The position numbers and the translations under genes were made by a program. A stretch of 62,108 nucleotides of DNA from Cellvibrionaceae bacterium (GTDB taxonomy: Bacteria; Pseudomonadota; Gammaproteobacteria; Pseudomonadales; Cellvibrionaceae): positions 1 through 62,108 of the forward strand of contig JAOXRT010000124.1 of the NCBI GenBank assembly GCA_025800365.1. Reading direction: 5' to 3'. Under the pieces are notes generated by a model. It ran no database searches. It had not been told where the DNA came from and worked only from the letters and a program-made list of their open reading frames with translations. Positions 44,347 to 53,812 of this stretch are shown here, piece by piece (positions within the stretch are counted from its first letter, which is position 1; each line of letters begins with the position of its first letter).

Positions 44347-45408
44347 TTACTGCTCAACCGAACAAAGCAATAAACCGTCGTTGTATATTGAGCCCAAAAG
44401 CAACTGATTATTGATACTTACCGCCACACTGGCAGCCGAGTAGGCGCGCCCATCTAGTTGTAACAGTGGCATATCGAGCTTGCCATTTGCCTTCACTTTC
44501 CAAATACGACTTGGTGACGCAATAGTAGGATCACTCGCATTGCGAGCCTGCGCCACACCATTAACATGATCTGCCACTAGAAGATCACCATTGTTCAGCA
44601 CTGAGATATTATCGGGGCTATTACCCAAAGAAAGTGTTTGCCGTAACTCTAGATGACCATTTTCGCTGCGTTGATACTTTCGCAACTGGCCCGCTCGTGA
44701 CTCAGAAACCCAGAGCTGCTGATGGCGCGAAGAGTAAGCAATACCATTCGCAAAAGCCAAATCGTCCACAGCCGTCTCCCATTGACCTTGATAATAATGC
44801 CCGATGGAGGATCGAGCCAAACCCAGCAACACTTCGACGTACATAGCAATTCCGGATAAGGCTTTTCGGTCACTGCTAAAGTAAAACTCGTCACTAGAGA
44901 TCGCGGCAATATCATTTGGTGAGTAACCATCTGGAATAACAAGTTGCTTCACAGTGATTAAACGAAGACCATCAATCCTAAACAGGAAGATATCGTGCCC
45001 GCCATCAGCGGCAGCAGGAACACGATGATTAATAACAAAAAGGTATTCCTTATCAGCTTCCTTAAAATAACTTATACCGTGAGGGTGAAAACTATTTAAA
45101 GCCGCAGGAAGCTCCATAAGCTGAAGTTCATGTTTCTCACCAGCGCCCTCAAAGCGATAAATATTCCCCGCCCCAGATGGATCCCTAAGGTGAGCACGAC
45201 GATCATCAGAAGAAATATAGGCAAAGCCGCCAAACCCAAGTTCGATATCCTCAGCGCCGACAGGTCCTTTTATAAGTTCACAAGACTGGTAGTCACTAGT
45301 GGGCAGCTCATTAGCACCACCAAGCGACTGCCATACATAAGAAACAAGCAGAACTGTAAAAACAACAACCAGAAATAAGCCGTAAATTATATAGCGCATA
45401 ATCCGCAC
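44347..45408 (-). CDS. Membrane-anchored paraoxonase-like (arylesterase/lactonase) beta-propeller
   Basis: 353 residues (GTG at 45408; an ATG at 45399 is equally good). One N-terminal helix (about 6-27) exports and tethers the enzyme. The calcium and active-site residues of the paraoxonase family can be traced: GAEDIE, HPHGIS, VINHR, SPNDIA, FANGIA and SPDNIS, one per blade. Paraoxonases hydrolyse lactones, aryl esters and, promiscuously, phosphotriesters. It is the third gene of a leftward operon after phoD and a HAD phosphatase gene, six to fifteen bases after the latter. Confidence 0.8.
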   Translation of the reverse strand: MRIMRYIIYGLFLVVVFTVLLVSYVWQSLGGANELPTSDYQSCELIKGPVGAEDIELGFGGFAYISSDDRRAHLRDPSGAGNIYRFEGAGEKHELQLMELPAALNSFHPHGISYFKEADKEYLFVINHRVPAAADGGHDIFLFRIDGLRLITVKQLVIPDGYSPNDIAAISSDEFYFSSDRKALSGIAMYVEVLLGLARSSIGHYYQGQWETAVDDLAFANGIAYSSRHQQLWVSESRAGQLRKYQRSENGHLELRQTLSLGNSPDNISVLNNGDLLVADHVNGVAQARNASDPTIASPSRIWKVKANGKLDMPLLQLDGRAYSAASVAVSINNQLLLGSIYNDGLLLCSVEQ

Positions 45409-45414
45409 TCTTAT

Positions 45415-46305
45415 CTAGTCGCTGAATAATTGCAGAAACTCTTCTCGCATACTGATCTTAACTATATCCATAGCTGAAAAAGCTTTAGCCAATTTTTTAT
45501 TCTTTTTACCGTAGTCATATTCTCTCTGTTTATCATCGTGCACCAGCAATGCCGCTAGACCACCTGAACGAGAAACCCATTTCAACATATGATAATCACC
45601 CATCGAATTTCCAACAGCAAGCACAGGCGCTTTACCGAGCCTATGCTGCAAATTGCTGACCTTACCTTCGGCTAAGTTAATAGGTGTTCTGTAAACACCA
45701 GAGCGAACCAACTCGCCACCTGACATTACATAACTGACATTTTGAGCGATTACATTCTGCGGAGGGACTGAGAATAATTCTTGCGACACAGAACGGATCA
45801 GACCTTCATCCGAGCCAGTACAAAGATAGATTTCAAAATCGTGCTCACGCAGCATCGCCATTAACTCAAGCATTGGTCGATAGACTAACTGAGCCTGTTT
45901 TTTATCGTATCTAGAGTGACGACTTTTGCTCAGCAAAAACTCCCGCGCGTTTTGCTGATATTTCTTTTCGCTAACACCCTTAAAAACAGCAGACGACAGC
46001 GCCAAAAGATCTTTTTCGGATTTTGGATTTGCCTTTGCTAGCTCATTCGCCTTAAGTGACAAGACAAAGTCTAGCTGAGCATAGTTTGGCTTTTCGACCC
46101 AAAGGGTGCCGTCCACATCAAAAACAGCTATACGATCCTCTTTAGCAATATAGTTCTTTGCTTCAGGGTCACTTGCATCCCTTATAAACTGTGATAATCG
46201 AGTTTTAGATAGACCCGAATTCCAGTTCGGCAGGCTATCCTTAGACCCGGCTAAGACCAAAGGGGAAAACACCATAACGAGAGACAATAAAATGGACAAT
46301 TTCAT
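45415..46305 (-). CDS. Exported HAD-superfamily phosphatase
   Basis: 296 residues with a Sec signal peptide (about 1-19, ending VLAG). The HAD nucleophile motif is FDVDGTLW (near 63-70), motif II YLCTGSDEG, and motif III/IV GKAPVLAVGNSMGDYHML. It resembles the phosphoserine-phosphatase branch of HAD enzymes, but the periplasmic location suggests it removes phosphate from imported monoesters. Five bases separate it from phoD upstream. Confidence 0.8.
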   Translation of the reverse strand: MKLSILLSLVMVFSPLVLAGSKDSLPNWNSGLSKTRLSQFIRDASDPEAKNYIAKEDRIAVFDVDGTLWVEKPNYAQLDFVLSLKANELAKANPKSEKDLLALSSAVFKGVSEKKYQQNAREFLLSKSRHSRYDKKQAQLVYRPMLELMAMLREHDFEIYLCTGSDEGLIRSVSQELFSVPPQNVIAQNVSYVMSGGELVRSGVYRTPINLAEGKVSNLQHRLGKAPVLAVGNSMGDYHMLKWVSRSGGLAALLVHDDKQREYDYGKKNKKLAKAFSAMDIVKISMREEFLQLFSD

Positions 46306-46310
46306 TAAAA

Positions 46311-47879
46311 CTAACCTTTAGCAATAACCGTTTTCTTATATTTTTCATTGACCGTAAAGCTGTATGAGTGGATATTATCTACAGTCATCCAGCGAGCCGA
46401 CATTTTATCGACTTGAAAATGCACATCTATCCAGCCCTTATCCTTGCCATTGACATAGCTAAGATGGGGATTTTTTTCGATAAAGGCATCAGATACCGAA
46501 CTCCCCTGGAGGCTTGGCAGATAATCATCTAAGCCTGGGGAGGTTACCGAGCTGGTAATTAACTCTGTGATTTTTTGCTGAGGTTTACTCGGTACCGAAA
46601 TTTGAGAACATATACCCGTGTGGATATCGCCCGTTAGGATGACAGCATTTTCACTATGTTTGCCCAAAACCTCTAAAAACCGATCCCGAGATTCGGGGTA
46701 TCCGTCCCAGGCATCTAGCAACATGGGCTGTCCGTATTTACTGGATTCAATTACCGCTTGATAGTGCTTGCGAGAGCGAGAGCGAGAGCGCGCAAACTCA
46801 GAATCTCCATTGGGGTCTGCTACCTTGCGCAAATCAGGCATGTGAAATGGAGACACCATTACCTGCTGGCCAATTGCTGTCCACCGACAGCTGTTCTTTG
46901 AAAGTTGCCCTTCAAGCCAGTTTGACTGGTCTTGCCCAAGCATTTCACGATCGCGCTCCAGCCCCTGCGCAAAGGCCTTACGACTGGGTTGCTGCTCTCT
47001 TCCTTTAAGACGGGTGTCCAACATTGAAAGGCTAAGTAAATTACCAAAAGTAAAATGCCGGTTTATGCCATCATTGGCGTTTTCCCGTATAGGCATCCAT
47101 TCATAATAAGCTTGGCGTGCCGCCGCTTGTTGTTTGCGCCAAGCATCCGGGCTTTTACTTTTAGGGCTGCCATCTTGCCAGGCGTTATTGGCAAACTCAT
47201 GATCATCCCATACCGCGATCATAGGATGCGCCGCATGCATAGCCTGCAAATCCGTATCGCTTTTGTATTGTGCGTGGCGCAATCGGTAATCTTTTAAGGA
47301 TTTAAGCTCATTGGCCGGTACGGGCTCACGGTTTAGCGCTTCAGCATGCTGAGTGGCATAACCGCCGCGACCATACTCGTAGAGATAATCCCCCAGGTGC
47401 ACGACAGCATCGTAGTCAGGCTTATTCGCGATTGCTCGATAAACATTGAAGTAACCCGCCGGGAAATTAGAGCAGGAAACCACCGCCAATCTAGCCTGCT
47501 TACAATTTTCGGCCGCTAGAGTTTTGCAACGCCCTATTGGCGAGAACTCTTTATTACAAGCAAAGCGATAAAAATATTCCTTCGCCGGCAGCAATTTTTG
47601 AACATCAAGCTTGAGAGTAAAATCGTTTTCAGCCTGTGCCACAAGCTCACCTTGCTGCACAATATTGTGAAATTCGCGATCTTCCGCCAGCTGCCAGCTT
47701 ACCGTCTGCAACGCCTGGCTCGGGTGAACTCTCGTCCAAATAATAAAGCGATCTTGTAAGGGGTCGCCACTTGCTACACCGTGCTCAAAAACAGTTGCTT
47801 TCTTTGTAGCATGCGCCAAAGGAAGCCCGGTCATTCCGCCCACTAAAGCAGCGGACTTTATTAACTCTCTGCGTTTCAT
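46311..47879 (-). CDS. phoD: PhoD-type alkaline phosphatase/phosphodiesterase
   Basis: 522 residues. Twin-arginine-type leader (MKRRELIKSAALVGG, cleavage near HATK). PhoD N-terminal domain (about 32-125), then the metallophosphatase: SCSNFPAGYFN, VHLGDYLYEYG, AVWDDHEFANN and ILTGDIHTG are the metal-binding motifs with iron and calcium. It splits phosphomonoesters and diesters in the periplasm. A short in-frame hexanucleotide repeat gives RSRSRSR near residue 363. First gene of the phoD-HAD-paraoxonase operon, divergent from the TetR gene. I see no convincing Pho box. Confidence 0.92.
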   Translation of the reverse strand: MKRRELIKSAALVGGMTGLPLAHATKKATVFEHGVASGDPLQDRFIIWTRVHPSQALQTVSWQLAEDREFHNIVQQGELVAQAENDFTLKLDVQKLLPAKEYFYRFACNKEFSPIGRCKTLAAENCKQARLAVVSCSNFPAGYFNVYRAIANKPDYDAVVHLGDYLYEYGRGGYATQHAEALNREPVPANELKSLKDYRLRHAQYKSDTDLQAMHAAHPMIAVWDDHEFANNAWQDGSPKSKSPDAWRKQQAAARQAYYEWMPIRENANDGINRHFTFGNLLSLSMLDTRLKGREQQPSRKAFAQGLERDREMLGQDQSNWLEGQLSKNSCRWTAIGQQVMVSPFHMPDLRKVADPNGDSEFARSRSRSRKHYQAVIESSKYGQPMLLDAWDGYPESRDRFLEVLGKHSENAVILTGDIHTGICSQISVPSKPQQKITELITSSVTSPGLDDYLPSLQGSSVSDAFIEKNPHLSYVNGKDKGWIDVHFQVDKMSARWMTVDNIHSYSFTVNEKYKKTVIAKG

Positions 47880-47961
47880 TTCTTAAATTCTCTCTAATAC
47901 AGCCCAGTGCAGTTTGCCAGCGCAAGACTACGCTTAGAATACATACAAGATACATACATAC

Positions 47962-47975
47962 ATGACTGCATGTCA
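47962..47975. promoter_or_regulatory. Palindrome in the phoD/tetR divergent region
   Basis: ACATG-ACTG-CATGT, with direct ATACATAC repeats on its left (47940-47962). The bases resemble the palindrome at 48769-48788. It lies about 85 bases before phoD and 125 before the TetR gene. Candidate TetR operator. Confidence 0.5.
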
Positions 47976-48100
47976 ATATTTGAGAAAGCCATCTCCTAAA
48001 GCGGAAGGCCTAACCTAAACCTTAGCGGCCCCCTGCTGCATTGTGTACATAAAGGTCAAAGGTTAGAATCTCCCGCTTGATTTGGGAAAAGAAGGCAAGC

Positions 48101-48706
48101 ATGAGTCTAATTCGGCGTAGCAACGAGGAACGTAGCAATCAAACCCGTAGCAATATTTTAGAAGCGACGGTGCGCTGCATACAGCAACACGGCTACCAAG
48201 GTGCCACCATGTCTTTGATTGCCCAAGAATCAGGGGTAACTCGTGGCGCACTGCAACACCATTTTGGCAACCGACGTATAGAGCTTATCGCTCAAGCCGC
48301 TGAGCATGTGTATGACCAGTATTACGCACAATACCTGCCTATCTTACAAGACGAAGACCCACGAAAACTGCTGAAGGATGTTTGGCAGCTCCAAAAGCAA
48401 TTATTCCACCAAAAAGAAACCATTGTTCTTATCCAAATATGGCTCGCTTGTCGTAGCGACACTGAGCTATCAGAGAGAATCCTGCCACTGTTTAAGGAAT
48501 TAGACAGCAAGCTCTCAGAGCAATGGCGCAACTGCCTAAAGCACTCTGACTTAAAGCATGCTCAGATTCAAAAAATCCGCTATATGCAGCGAACCCTGCT
48601 GCGCGGGGCTGCTATCGAATACCTAATGTTTCCCGAAAAGGAGGTTTTCAACGAGCTGTTTGATATCGCTGAAAAGGCCACCTTAGGCATTTTGGACGAA
48701 CCCTAG
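48101..48706 (+). CDS. TetR-family transcriptional regulator
   Basis: 201 residues from the ATG at 48101, which has AAGAAGG before it; an upstream in-frame ATG lacks one. N-terminal helix-turn-helix: RSNILEATVRCIQQHGYQGA, then TMSLIAQESGVTRGALQHHFGNRRIEL. The ligand domain follows and is unassigned. Divergent from the phoD operon and 271 bases before a TonB-dependent receptor, with related palindromes in both gaps, so it probably controls both. Confidence 0.88.
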   Translation: MSLIRRSNEERSNQTRSNILEATVRCIQQHGYQGATMSLIAQESGVTRGALQHHFGNRRIELIAQAAEHVYDQYYAQYLPILQDEDPRKLLKDVWQLQKQLFHQKETIVLIQIWLACRSDTELSERILPLFKELDSKLSEQWRNCLKHSDLKHAQIQKIRYMQRTLLRGAAIEYLMFPEKEVFNELFDIAEKATLGILDEP

Positions 48707-48768
48707 ATATCAGTTGAAAGCGAGCTAAATCTTGTCATCAAACTGAAACTCGGTTTGCCTATCATTCA

Positions 48769-48788
48769 TACATACGTTAATGTATGTA
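48769..48788. promoter_or_regulatory. Palindrome upstream of the TonB-dependent receptor
   Basis: TACATAC-GTTAAT-GTATGTA, a perfect 7-base dyad with a six-base spacer, the size of a TetR operator. A looser copy (ATACA-N8-TGTAT) is at 48908-48925. Both stand between the TetR gene and the receptor gene. The 271-base gap holds no other gene. Confidence 0.6.
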
Positions 48789-48977
48789 AATATTCAGTAG
48801 GTATTTTGGCTTACTCAAGCTGTTAAAACACCTTGGCCGGTATACAGTCAGCAATGCTGTTGGCCGCCGGCTTGGCCGAGGTAAACGAGAAGCTTTAAGT
48901 ATCTGAAATACATGAATGATTGTATGCATAACAATAACTTGAACGCTCAACAGCATAGCCTCGGAGACACTTGCATC

Positions 48978-51218
48978 ATGGCCCGATCACGCTTAAACAA
49001 ACCATTTTTATTCAGCGCCCTAGCCTTGGCCATATGTGCCAATAACAGTTTTGCTCAGCAAAGCACGCTAGAGGAGATTACCGTTACCGCTCAAAAGCGA
49101 GAGCAGAATATTCAAGATATTCCGATCTCTATTGCGGCCTTTAGCGCTGAAAACCTGAAGGATAAGGGTATCGACGATTTTAGTAAGCTTGGCACCCTAA
49201 CCCCAGGTTTAAACTTAGCCCCCTCTACTGGTTTTTATGACCCTATCGTCACAATTCGGGGAATCGGCCTACGTTTTGAAGAACCCAATGTAAGTGCCTC
49301 AGCAGCTGTGCATATTGATGAAGTCGCAATGGCAACCCCCAGTTACTTGAATGTTCCTTTGTTTGATATTGAACGAGTGGAGGTCTTAAAAGGCCCTCAA
49401 GGAACTCTATTTGGACAAAATACTACAGCCGGAGCCATTAACTTTATTACTCGTAAACCCAGCCATGAAACCGACGGCTACATAGATTTAAGTTACGGGC
49501 GTTTTAATGAAACGGATATCGAAGCTGCAATCGGCGGAAGCCTAAGCGATAACTTAGCGGCTCGAGTCGCTCTAAAGCAGACTCGCTCGGACGGCCATCA
49601 AAACAATTTAGGCACCAGCAGAACAGCGGGCTTTACAAGAATACCTGGAGTAATACCTGGAATTGCAGAGCGCCCAGCAGACAGTAACTTCGGCGGGCAA
49701 GACAAGCTATCTATTCGCGCTAGTTTTCTTTTGGAGGCAAGCGAAGAAGTAGAAGTATATTCCAGCATCCACTATTTTAATGATGAATCCGATATCCCAT
49801 TGGTAAAACTTGATGGTGCTGACGCTCTTGGAATGACACCTGCCAGTGACGACCCTTACACAGTGGAGGGAGACGAGCTGGGAATTAATGATCACGAGCA
49901 ATGGGGCGGCCAACTGCGAGTTAGCTGGGATTTAGGATTTGCGGAATTCACATCGTTAAGTGGCTACGAAACCCTGAACCGACACATGATTGATTCCGAG
50001 GGTACCGCCAGCCGAATTCTCAATGAAGATTTATACAATGATTCTTGGCAGTTCAGTCAGGAGTTTCGATTAGTTGGTGAAACAGAAAGTTCAAACTGGA
50101 CAGCCGGTATTCATTACGCTGAAGATGAAGTAGATTTTTTTAAGCGTCAAAACGCCTCTGATTCGGTTTTAGGTTTTCTCGATACGAAATACTTACGAAC
50201 AGTAGAAAGCTGGGCCCTATTCTCGCAAGTCGACTGGTTATTATCTGAGGAATTCACCTTAACCACCGGCCTACGTTATCTTGAAGAAGAACGCAGCATC
50301 GATCGCAGCTCACAATCATTCGACCCCTATGGCACAGCTTTAGTCGATCGAATATTTCCAGACTTGCCGATTATTCCAGGCAAAGACAGTATCAATGCCG
50401 AAGAGCTAACTTGGAGACTCGGGCTAGACTATCGCCCCAATGACGAAACTTTGCTGTATGCCAGCATTAGCGAAGGCTACAAATCAGGTGGTTTTGATGG
50501 TTCTGGTATTACCTCTAACGCTGCACTGGAACCTTTCGATGGTGAGGAATTATTAGCCTATGAAGCCGGTATAAAGTGGACCGCCAGTAATATCCCGCTA
50601 CGAGTAAATGCGTCTGTATTCTTCTATGACTATGACAACCTGCAAGCACAAGCGCTAGTCACTATTGTTGGGGAAGATGGCACAAGAGTACAAGATGCCA
50701 TTCTAACGAATGCTGGCAAGGCGGAGATTGCCGGTGCTGAATTTGATATCAACTGGCAACCCATTGAAGGGCTGCGAATCGATTTAGGAGCCAGCTATTT
50801 AGACGGCGAGATTACTGAGTTTGCTTCTGAAGACCCAGCAGAAGCTGCAACAGTCATTGGTAATGAAACACCGAATACGCCTAAGCTGCAAACAAATGCA
50901 CAAGTTTCTTATCGCTTCAGCATCAGCGACAGTAATATTGCCCGTGCGTCTTTAGATTATAGTTATATAGATGATGTTTATGGTGATATCGCAAATAGCA
51001 GCAACATCATTATCAACTCCTATGAGCTACTCAATGGCCGTCTCGAAGTTTCCGACAATGATGAAAACTGGACTGTAGGCCTATGGGGTAAAAATTTGGC
51101 GGATGAACGTTACTACACCAGTATCGCACCGGCTTTCTTGGCGCAAGAAGGAGTGGTTAGAAGGTCTTATGCCTTGCCTAGAACCTACGGCATAGATTTT
51201 AGATACAACTTTTTCTAA
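48978..51218 (+). CDS. TonB-dependent outer-membrane receptor
   Basis: 746 residues from the ATG at 48978 (GGAGAC upstream). The signal peptide ends near NNSFAQ; a further 22 in-frame residues upstream seem untranslated. The TonB box region EEITVTAQKREQN opens the plug domain, with IRGIGLRFEEPN and GTLFGQNTTAGAINFITRKP. The barrel ends in the expected aromatic residue (YGIDFRYNFF). This is the large class found in marine Gammaproteobacteria and sphingomonads, usually for lipophilic or sugar substrates rather than iron. Neighbouring genes suggest an organophosphate or lactone ligand. Confidence 0.9.
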   Translation: MARSRLNKPFLFSALALAICANNSFAQQSTLEEITVTAQKREQNIQDIPISIAAFSAENLKDKGIDDFSKLGTLTPGLNLAPSTGFYDPIVTIRGIGLRFEEPNVSASAAVHIDEVAMATPSYLNVPLFDIERVEVLKGPQGTLFGQNTTAGAINFITRKPSHETDGYIDLSYGRFNETDIEAAIGGSLSDNLAARVALKQTRSDGHQNNLGTSRTAGFTRIPGVIPGIAERPADSNFGGQDKLSIRASFLLEASEEVEVYSSIHYFNDESDIPLVKLDGADALGMTPASDDPYTVEGDELGINDHEQWGGQLRVSWDLGFAEFTSLSGYETLNRHMIDSEGTASRILNEDLYNDSWQFSQEFRLVGETESSNWTAGIHYAEDEVDFFKRQNASDSVLGFLDTKYLRTVESWALFSQVDWLLSEEFTLTTGLRYLEEERSIDRSSQSFDPYGTALVDRIFPDLPIIPGKDSINAEELTWRLGLDYRPNDETLLYASISEGYKSGGFDGSGITSNAALEPFDGEELLAYEAGIKWTASNIPLRVNASVFFYDYDNLQAQALVTIVGEDGTRVQDAILTNAGKAEIAGAEFDINWQPIEGLRIDLGASYLDGEITEFASEDPAEAATVIGNETPNTPKLQTNAQVSYRFSISDSNIARASLDYSYIDDVYGDIANSSNIIINSYELLNGRLEVSDNDENWTVGLWGKNLADERYYTSIAPAFLAQEGVVRRSYALPRTYGIDFRYNFF

Positions 51219-51245
51219 ATAGGTTTAAACCCTAGTCGATTTTTA

Positions 51246-51270
51246 AGCCCAGCTCAGCTGGGCTCTTTTT
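51246..51270. terminator. Rho-independent terminator after the receptor gene
   Basis: AGCCCAGC-TCA-GCTGGGCT with a T run, between the convergent receptor and epimerase genes. Confidence 0.9.
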
Positions 51271-51276
51271 ATGCCC

Positions 51277-52176
51277 TTACAATGCGGCAAATGCCTCTTC
51301 TAATTCCCCATGCTGAAATTGAAAGCCAATTTCCAATAGCTTTCTTGGGTAAACTCTCTGCCCCTCGAGCAACAACTCCGCACCCTCACCTAACATAAGC
51401 TTTGGAATTATCTCGGGCAAAGGAAAAATAGCAGGACGCCCTAAAGATTTAGCGTAAAGGCGGGTGAACTCAATATTCTGCACAGCATTTGGAGCCGTTA
51501 GATTAAAAGCGCCCTTGGCGTTTTTATTTTCCAGCAGAAACTCTATAGCTCGGACTTCATCTTCAATATGAATCCATGACATCCATTGCTTGCCACTACC
51601 AACCCGGCCACCAAGGCCCAAAGAAAAAGGTAAGCGCATTTTTGCAAGCGCCCCCCCTTTCCCAAGTACAATCCCGGTCCTAAGAAGACAGACTCGAGTT
51701 CCATGCTCTTCTGCTTTCAGAGCTTCAGTCTCCCAGGAATTGCACAAATCATGAGTGAAGCCTTGCTGAGGATTAGCATTTTCGTCGAGCGGCTCATCTT
51801 CAAAATGGCTACCATAGAAGCCAATCGCCGAAGCACTCAGTAAAACCTCGGGCTTGCAATCTAAAGCTGCAATAAACTCTAATAAATTTTTTGTGGTGCT
51901 GATGCGACTATTGAGCAGTTCAGCTTTGCGCGACTCACTCCAACGCTGATCAGCGATACCTGCTCCGGCAAGATTAATCAATGCATCTATATTGGGCCTG
52001 TTCGCAAGCTGCCAATAATCATCGAGGCTAGTGAAGCACTCTACTTGCTTTCCATATAATCGTGCGCAAGCATCTTTGGACTGGGTCAACGCGAATAGTT
52101 GATGCCCTTGGGAGAGCAATCGGGGAATTAGAGATTGGGCAATAAAGCCACTGGCACCAGTTAAAAGGATATTCAT
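51277..52176 (-). CDS. TIGR01777-family NAD-dependent epimerase/dehydratase
   Basis: 299 residues, the family length. Extended-SDR Rossmann motif ILLTGASGFIAQSL at the start, NLAGAGIADQRW, the SASAIGFYG segment with the active-site Tyr-region, and the C-terminal DUF1731-like GEGAELLLEGQRVYPRKLLEIGF. YfcH in E. coli belongs here; the substrate is unknown. Strong GGGAGGG precedes the ATG. Single-gene unit. Confidence 0.9.
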   Translation of the reverse strand: MNILLTGASGFIAQSLIPRLLSQGHQLFALTQSKDACARLYGKQVECFTSLDDYWQLANRPNIDALINLAGAGIADQRWSESRKAELLNSRISTTKNLLEFIAALDCKPEVLLSASAIGFYGSHFEDEPLDENANPQQGFTHDLCNSWETEALKAEEHGTRVCLLRTGIVLGKGGALAKMRLPFSLGLGGRVGSGKQWMSWIHIEDEVRAIEFLLENKNAKGAFNLTAPNAVQNIEFTRLYAKSLGRPAIFPLPEIIPKLMLGEGAELLLEGQRVYPRKLLEIGFQFQHGELEEAFAAL

Positions 52177-52348
52177 ACGGCCCTCCCTGATAGGTTCTAG
52201 TTAATTAAATCTACTTTAGTAACTAGAAGGGAGCAAGCCTGTCAAAGATTGGTATATGAAAAGTACTGCAAAGACCTCGTTTTATAAATAGAAACGCAGC
52301 TCTAGGGCACCTCTGAAACCCCGAGGCGCTCTAGACTAATCTTCAAGC

Positions 52349-53296
52349 TTAAACAGCGGCTGCGGCTATGGAATCCTTATCACCTTCCCAGCTAACACAA
52401 TTCCTGCCCCGCTGTTTGGACTTATAAAGCTGCCCGTCAGCCAGCTCTACTAATTCTTTCCATTCCTTTCCACAGCCAGGCTCATAGCTATACAGCCCCG
52501 CACTTGCGGTTAAAACGCCATAATCACTTTCGCAATGTGGCTCTGCTTTAGCTTCGAGCGCTTCTAATACTCGCTCGACAACTTTGGCAGCAACTAAGGG
52601 GTAAGTCTCTGGAAGCAGAACTAATAACTCTTCGCCACCATAGCGATATAATCTATCAGAGCTACGCAAGCTAGATTGAATGGTATCGCTAACCAGCCTT
52701 AAAACCCGATCGCCCTCTTGGTGACCGTAATGGTCGTTGTACTTTTTAAAGTAATCAACATCTATGAGCACAACCGAGTAATAACGTTGGTAGCGCAAGG
52801 CATTATTATGGGTGTACTGCAGATCCATCTCCATGGCGCGGCGATTGCCGATCCCCAACAGAGAATCTTCCATAGAGAGGGTTCTTAGTTCATCAAGCAT
52901 ATTGAAATGGGCATCTAGAACATCGTTTTGTCCGATAATCCCCATCAAATAGCCATCTGGATCGACCACTGGCAAATTGCGAATATTGTAAGACTGCGAG
53001 ATAACGAAAGCCTCTTTCAGTGGCGAACCGTAATGCACTGTTACGGGAGACGGTGTCATAATATCTTGCGCTAACAAGTCACTAAAGTTTTTCCCTTCTA
53101 AGTGGCTTGCCGCTAACAATCCAACCAAATCTTTCTCGGTAATAATGCCTACTGGCTTGTCATCATCAATAACAATTAAGCACGGAGATTTGGCTTCCGT
53201 TAGAGTTTGCAAAATCTCGCTCAAAGAAGCATTTGGTTCCACTGTTACAAAACCCATAGTCATATGGTCTTGCACACAGGAGTCATTAAATTTCAT
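52349..53296 (-). CDS. CBS-domain diguanylate cyclase
   Basis: 315 residues, soluble. Two CBS motifs (about 8-70 and 75-130; VIDDDKPVGIITEKDLVG and RNLPVVDPDGYLMGIIGQNDVL) that should bind an adenine nucleotide or similar, followed by a GGDEF domain (about 145-300). The active site is YGGEELLVLLP and the inhibitory RxxD (RSSD) lies five residues before it, so it is probably an active, product-inhibited c-di-GMP synthase tuned by cell energy state. The 172 bases downstream contain a partial dyad near 52301-52335 and no gene. Confidence 0.88.
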   Translation of the reverse strand: MKFNDSCVQDHMTMGFVTVEPNASLSEILQTLTEAKSPCLIVIDDDKPVGIITEKDLVGLLAASHLEGKNFSDLLAQDIMTPSPVTVHYGSPLKEAFVISQSYNIRNLPVVDPDGYLMGIIGQNDVLDAHFNMLDELRTLSMEDSLLGIGNRRAMEMDLQYTHNNALRYQRYYSVVLIDVDYFKKYNDHYGHQEGDRVLRLVSDTIQSSLRSSDRLYRYGGEELLVLLPETYPLVAAKVVERVLEALEAKAEPHCESDYGVLTASAGLYSYEPGCGKEWKELVELADGQLYKSKQRGRNCVSWEGDKDSIAAAAV

Positions 53297-53812
53297 AGTC
53301 TTTTATATTAGAATTCTTAAAATCCGCCCCCCAATACCGTTTGCAGAGGGCACCACCCTGGACCAGCCCTAGTCCTTATATCTTCCTAATTATTTCTGTA
53401 GCTAAATGCAACTCTATGCGAATAGAACTGCACGGCCAAACACCCAAGTGCTAGCTAAATTTTTGTACCCATTCCTTTAGAGTATTGGCTAATAGGAGCT
53501 GATTTCCAGTCCCGTGGTCACTTTTTCGTAAAGTGATATGAGCCGGCTTTTTGAGGCGAGGGCATAAATGACCAAACCGGAGATAAAACTCTAAAACTCA
53601 TTTAAATTGAATGGTCAACAAATACCTTTTAGCCAGAGTCTATACAGCTTATGCGGGATACTTGTCGCAGCAATCAACTAAATAATAGTCTAAAATTACA
53701 ATCTTTCTATGCGAAACAAGACAAATTATTCATACTTTAGAATCATTTTTGCCTTAAAGTGGCATAGCTTGCCTTCATGGCGTGCAATTCCTCCAATAGA
53801 GACTCTTAAACC
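53297..53812. other. Non-coding gap before the cobalamin genes
   Basis: A 516-base stretch with no convincing gene. It holds a hairpin TCACTTT-N5-AAAGTGA near 53519-53537 and is AT-rich near its right end, where the promoter of cobU must lie. I looked for a cobalamin-riboswitch box and did not find one on the plus strand. Confidence 0.5.

Noticed and set aside
48912-48977. 22-residue extension at the front of the TonB-dependent receptor
   Set aside because: It would precede the signal peptide, and the ATG at 48978 has a good ribosome binding site; the segment also overlaps the TetR-like palindrome.
53297-53812. Possible cobalamin riboswitch before cobU
   Set aside because: The gap is long enough, but I found no B12-box-like sequence or the conserved GCCACTG-type segment on the plus strand.
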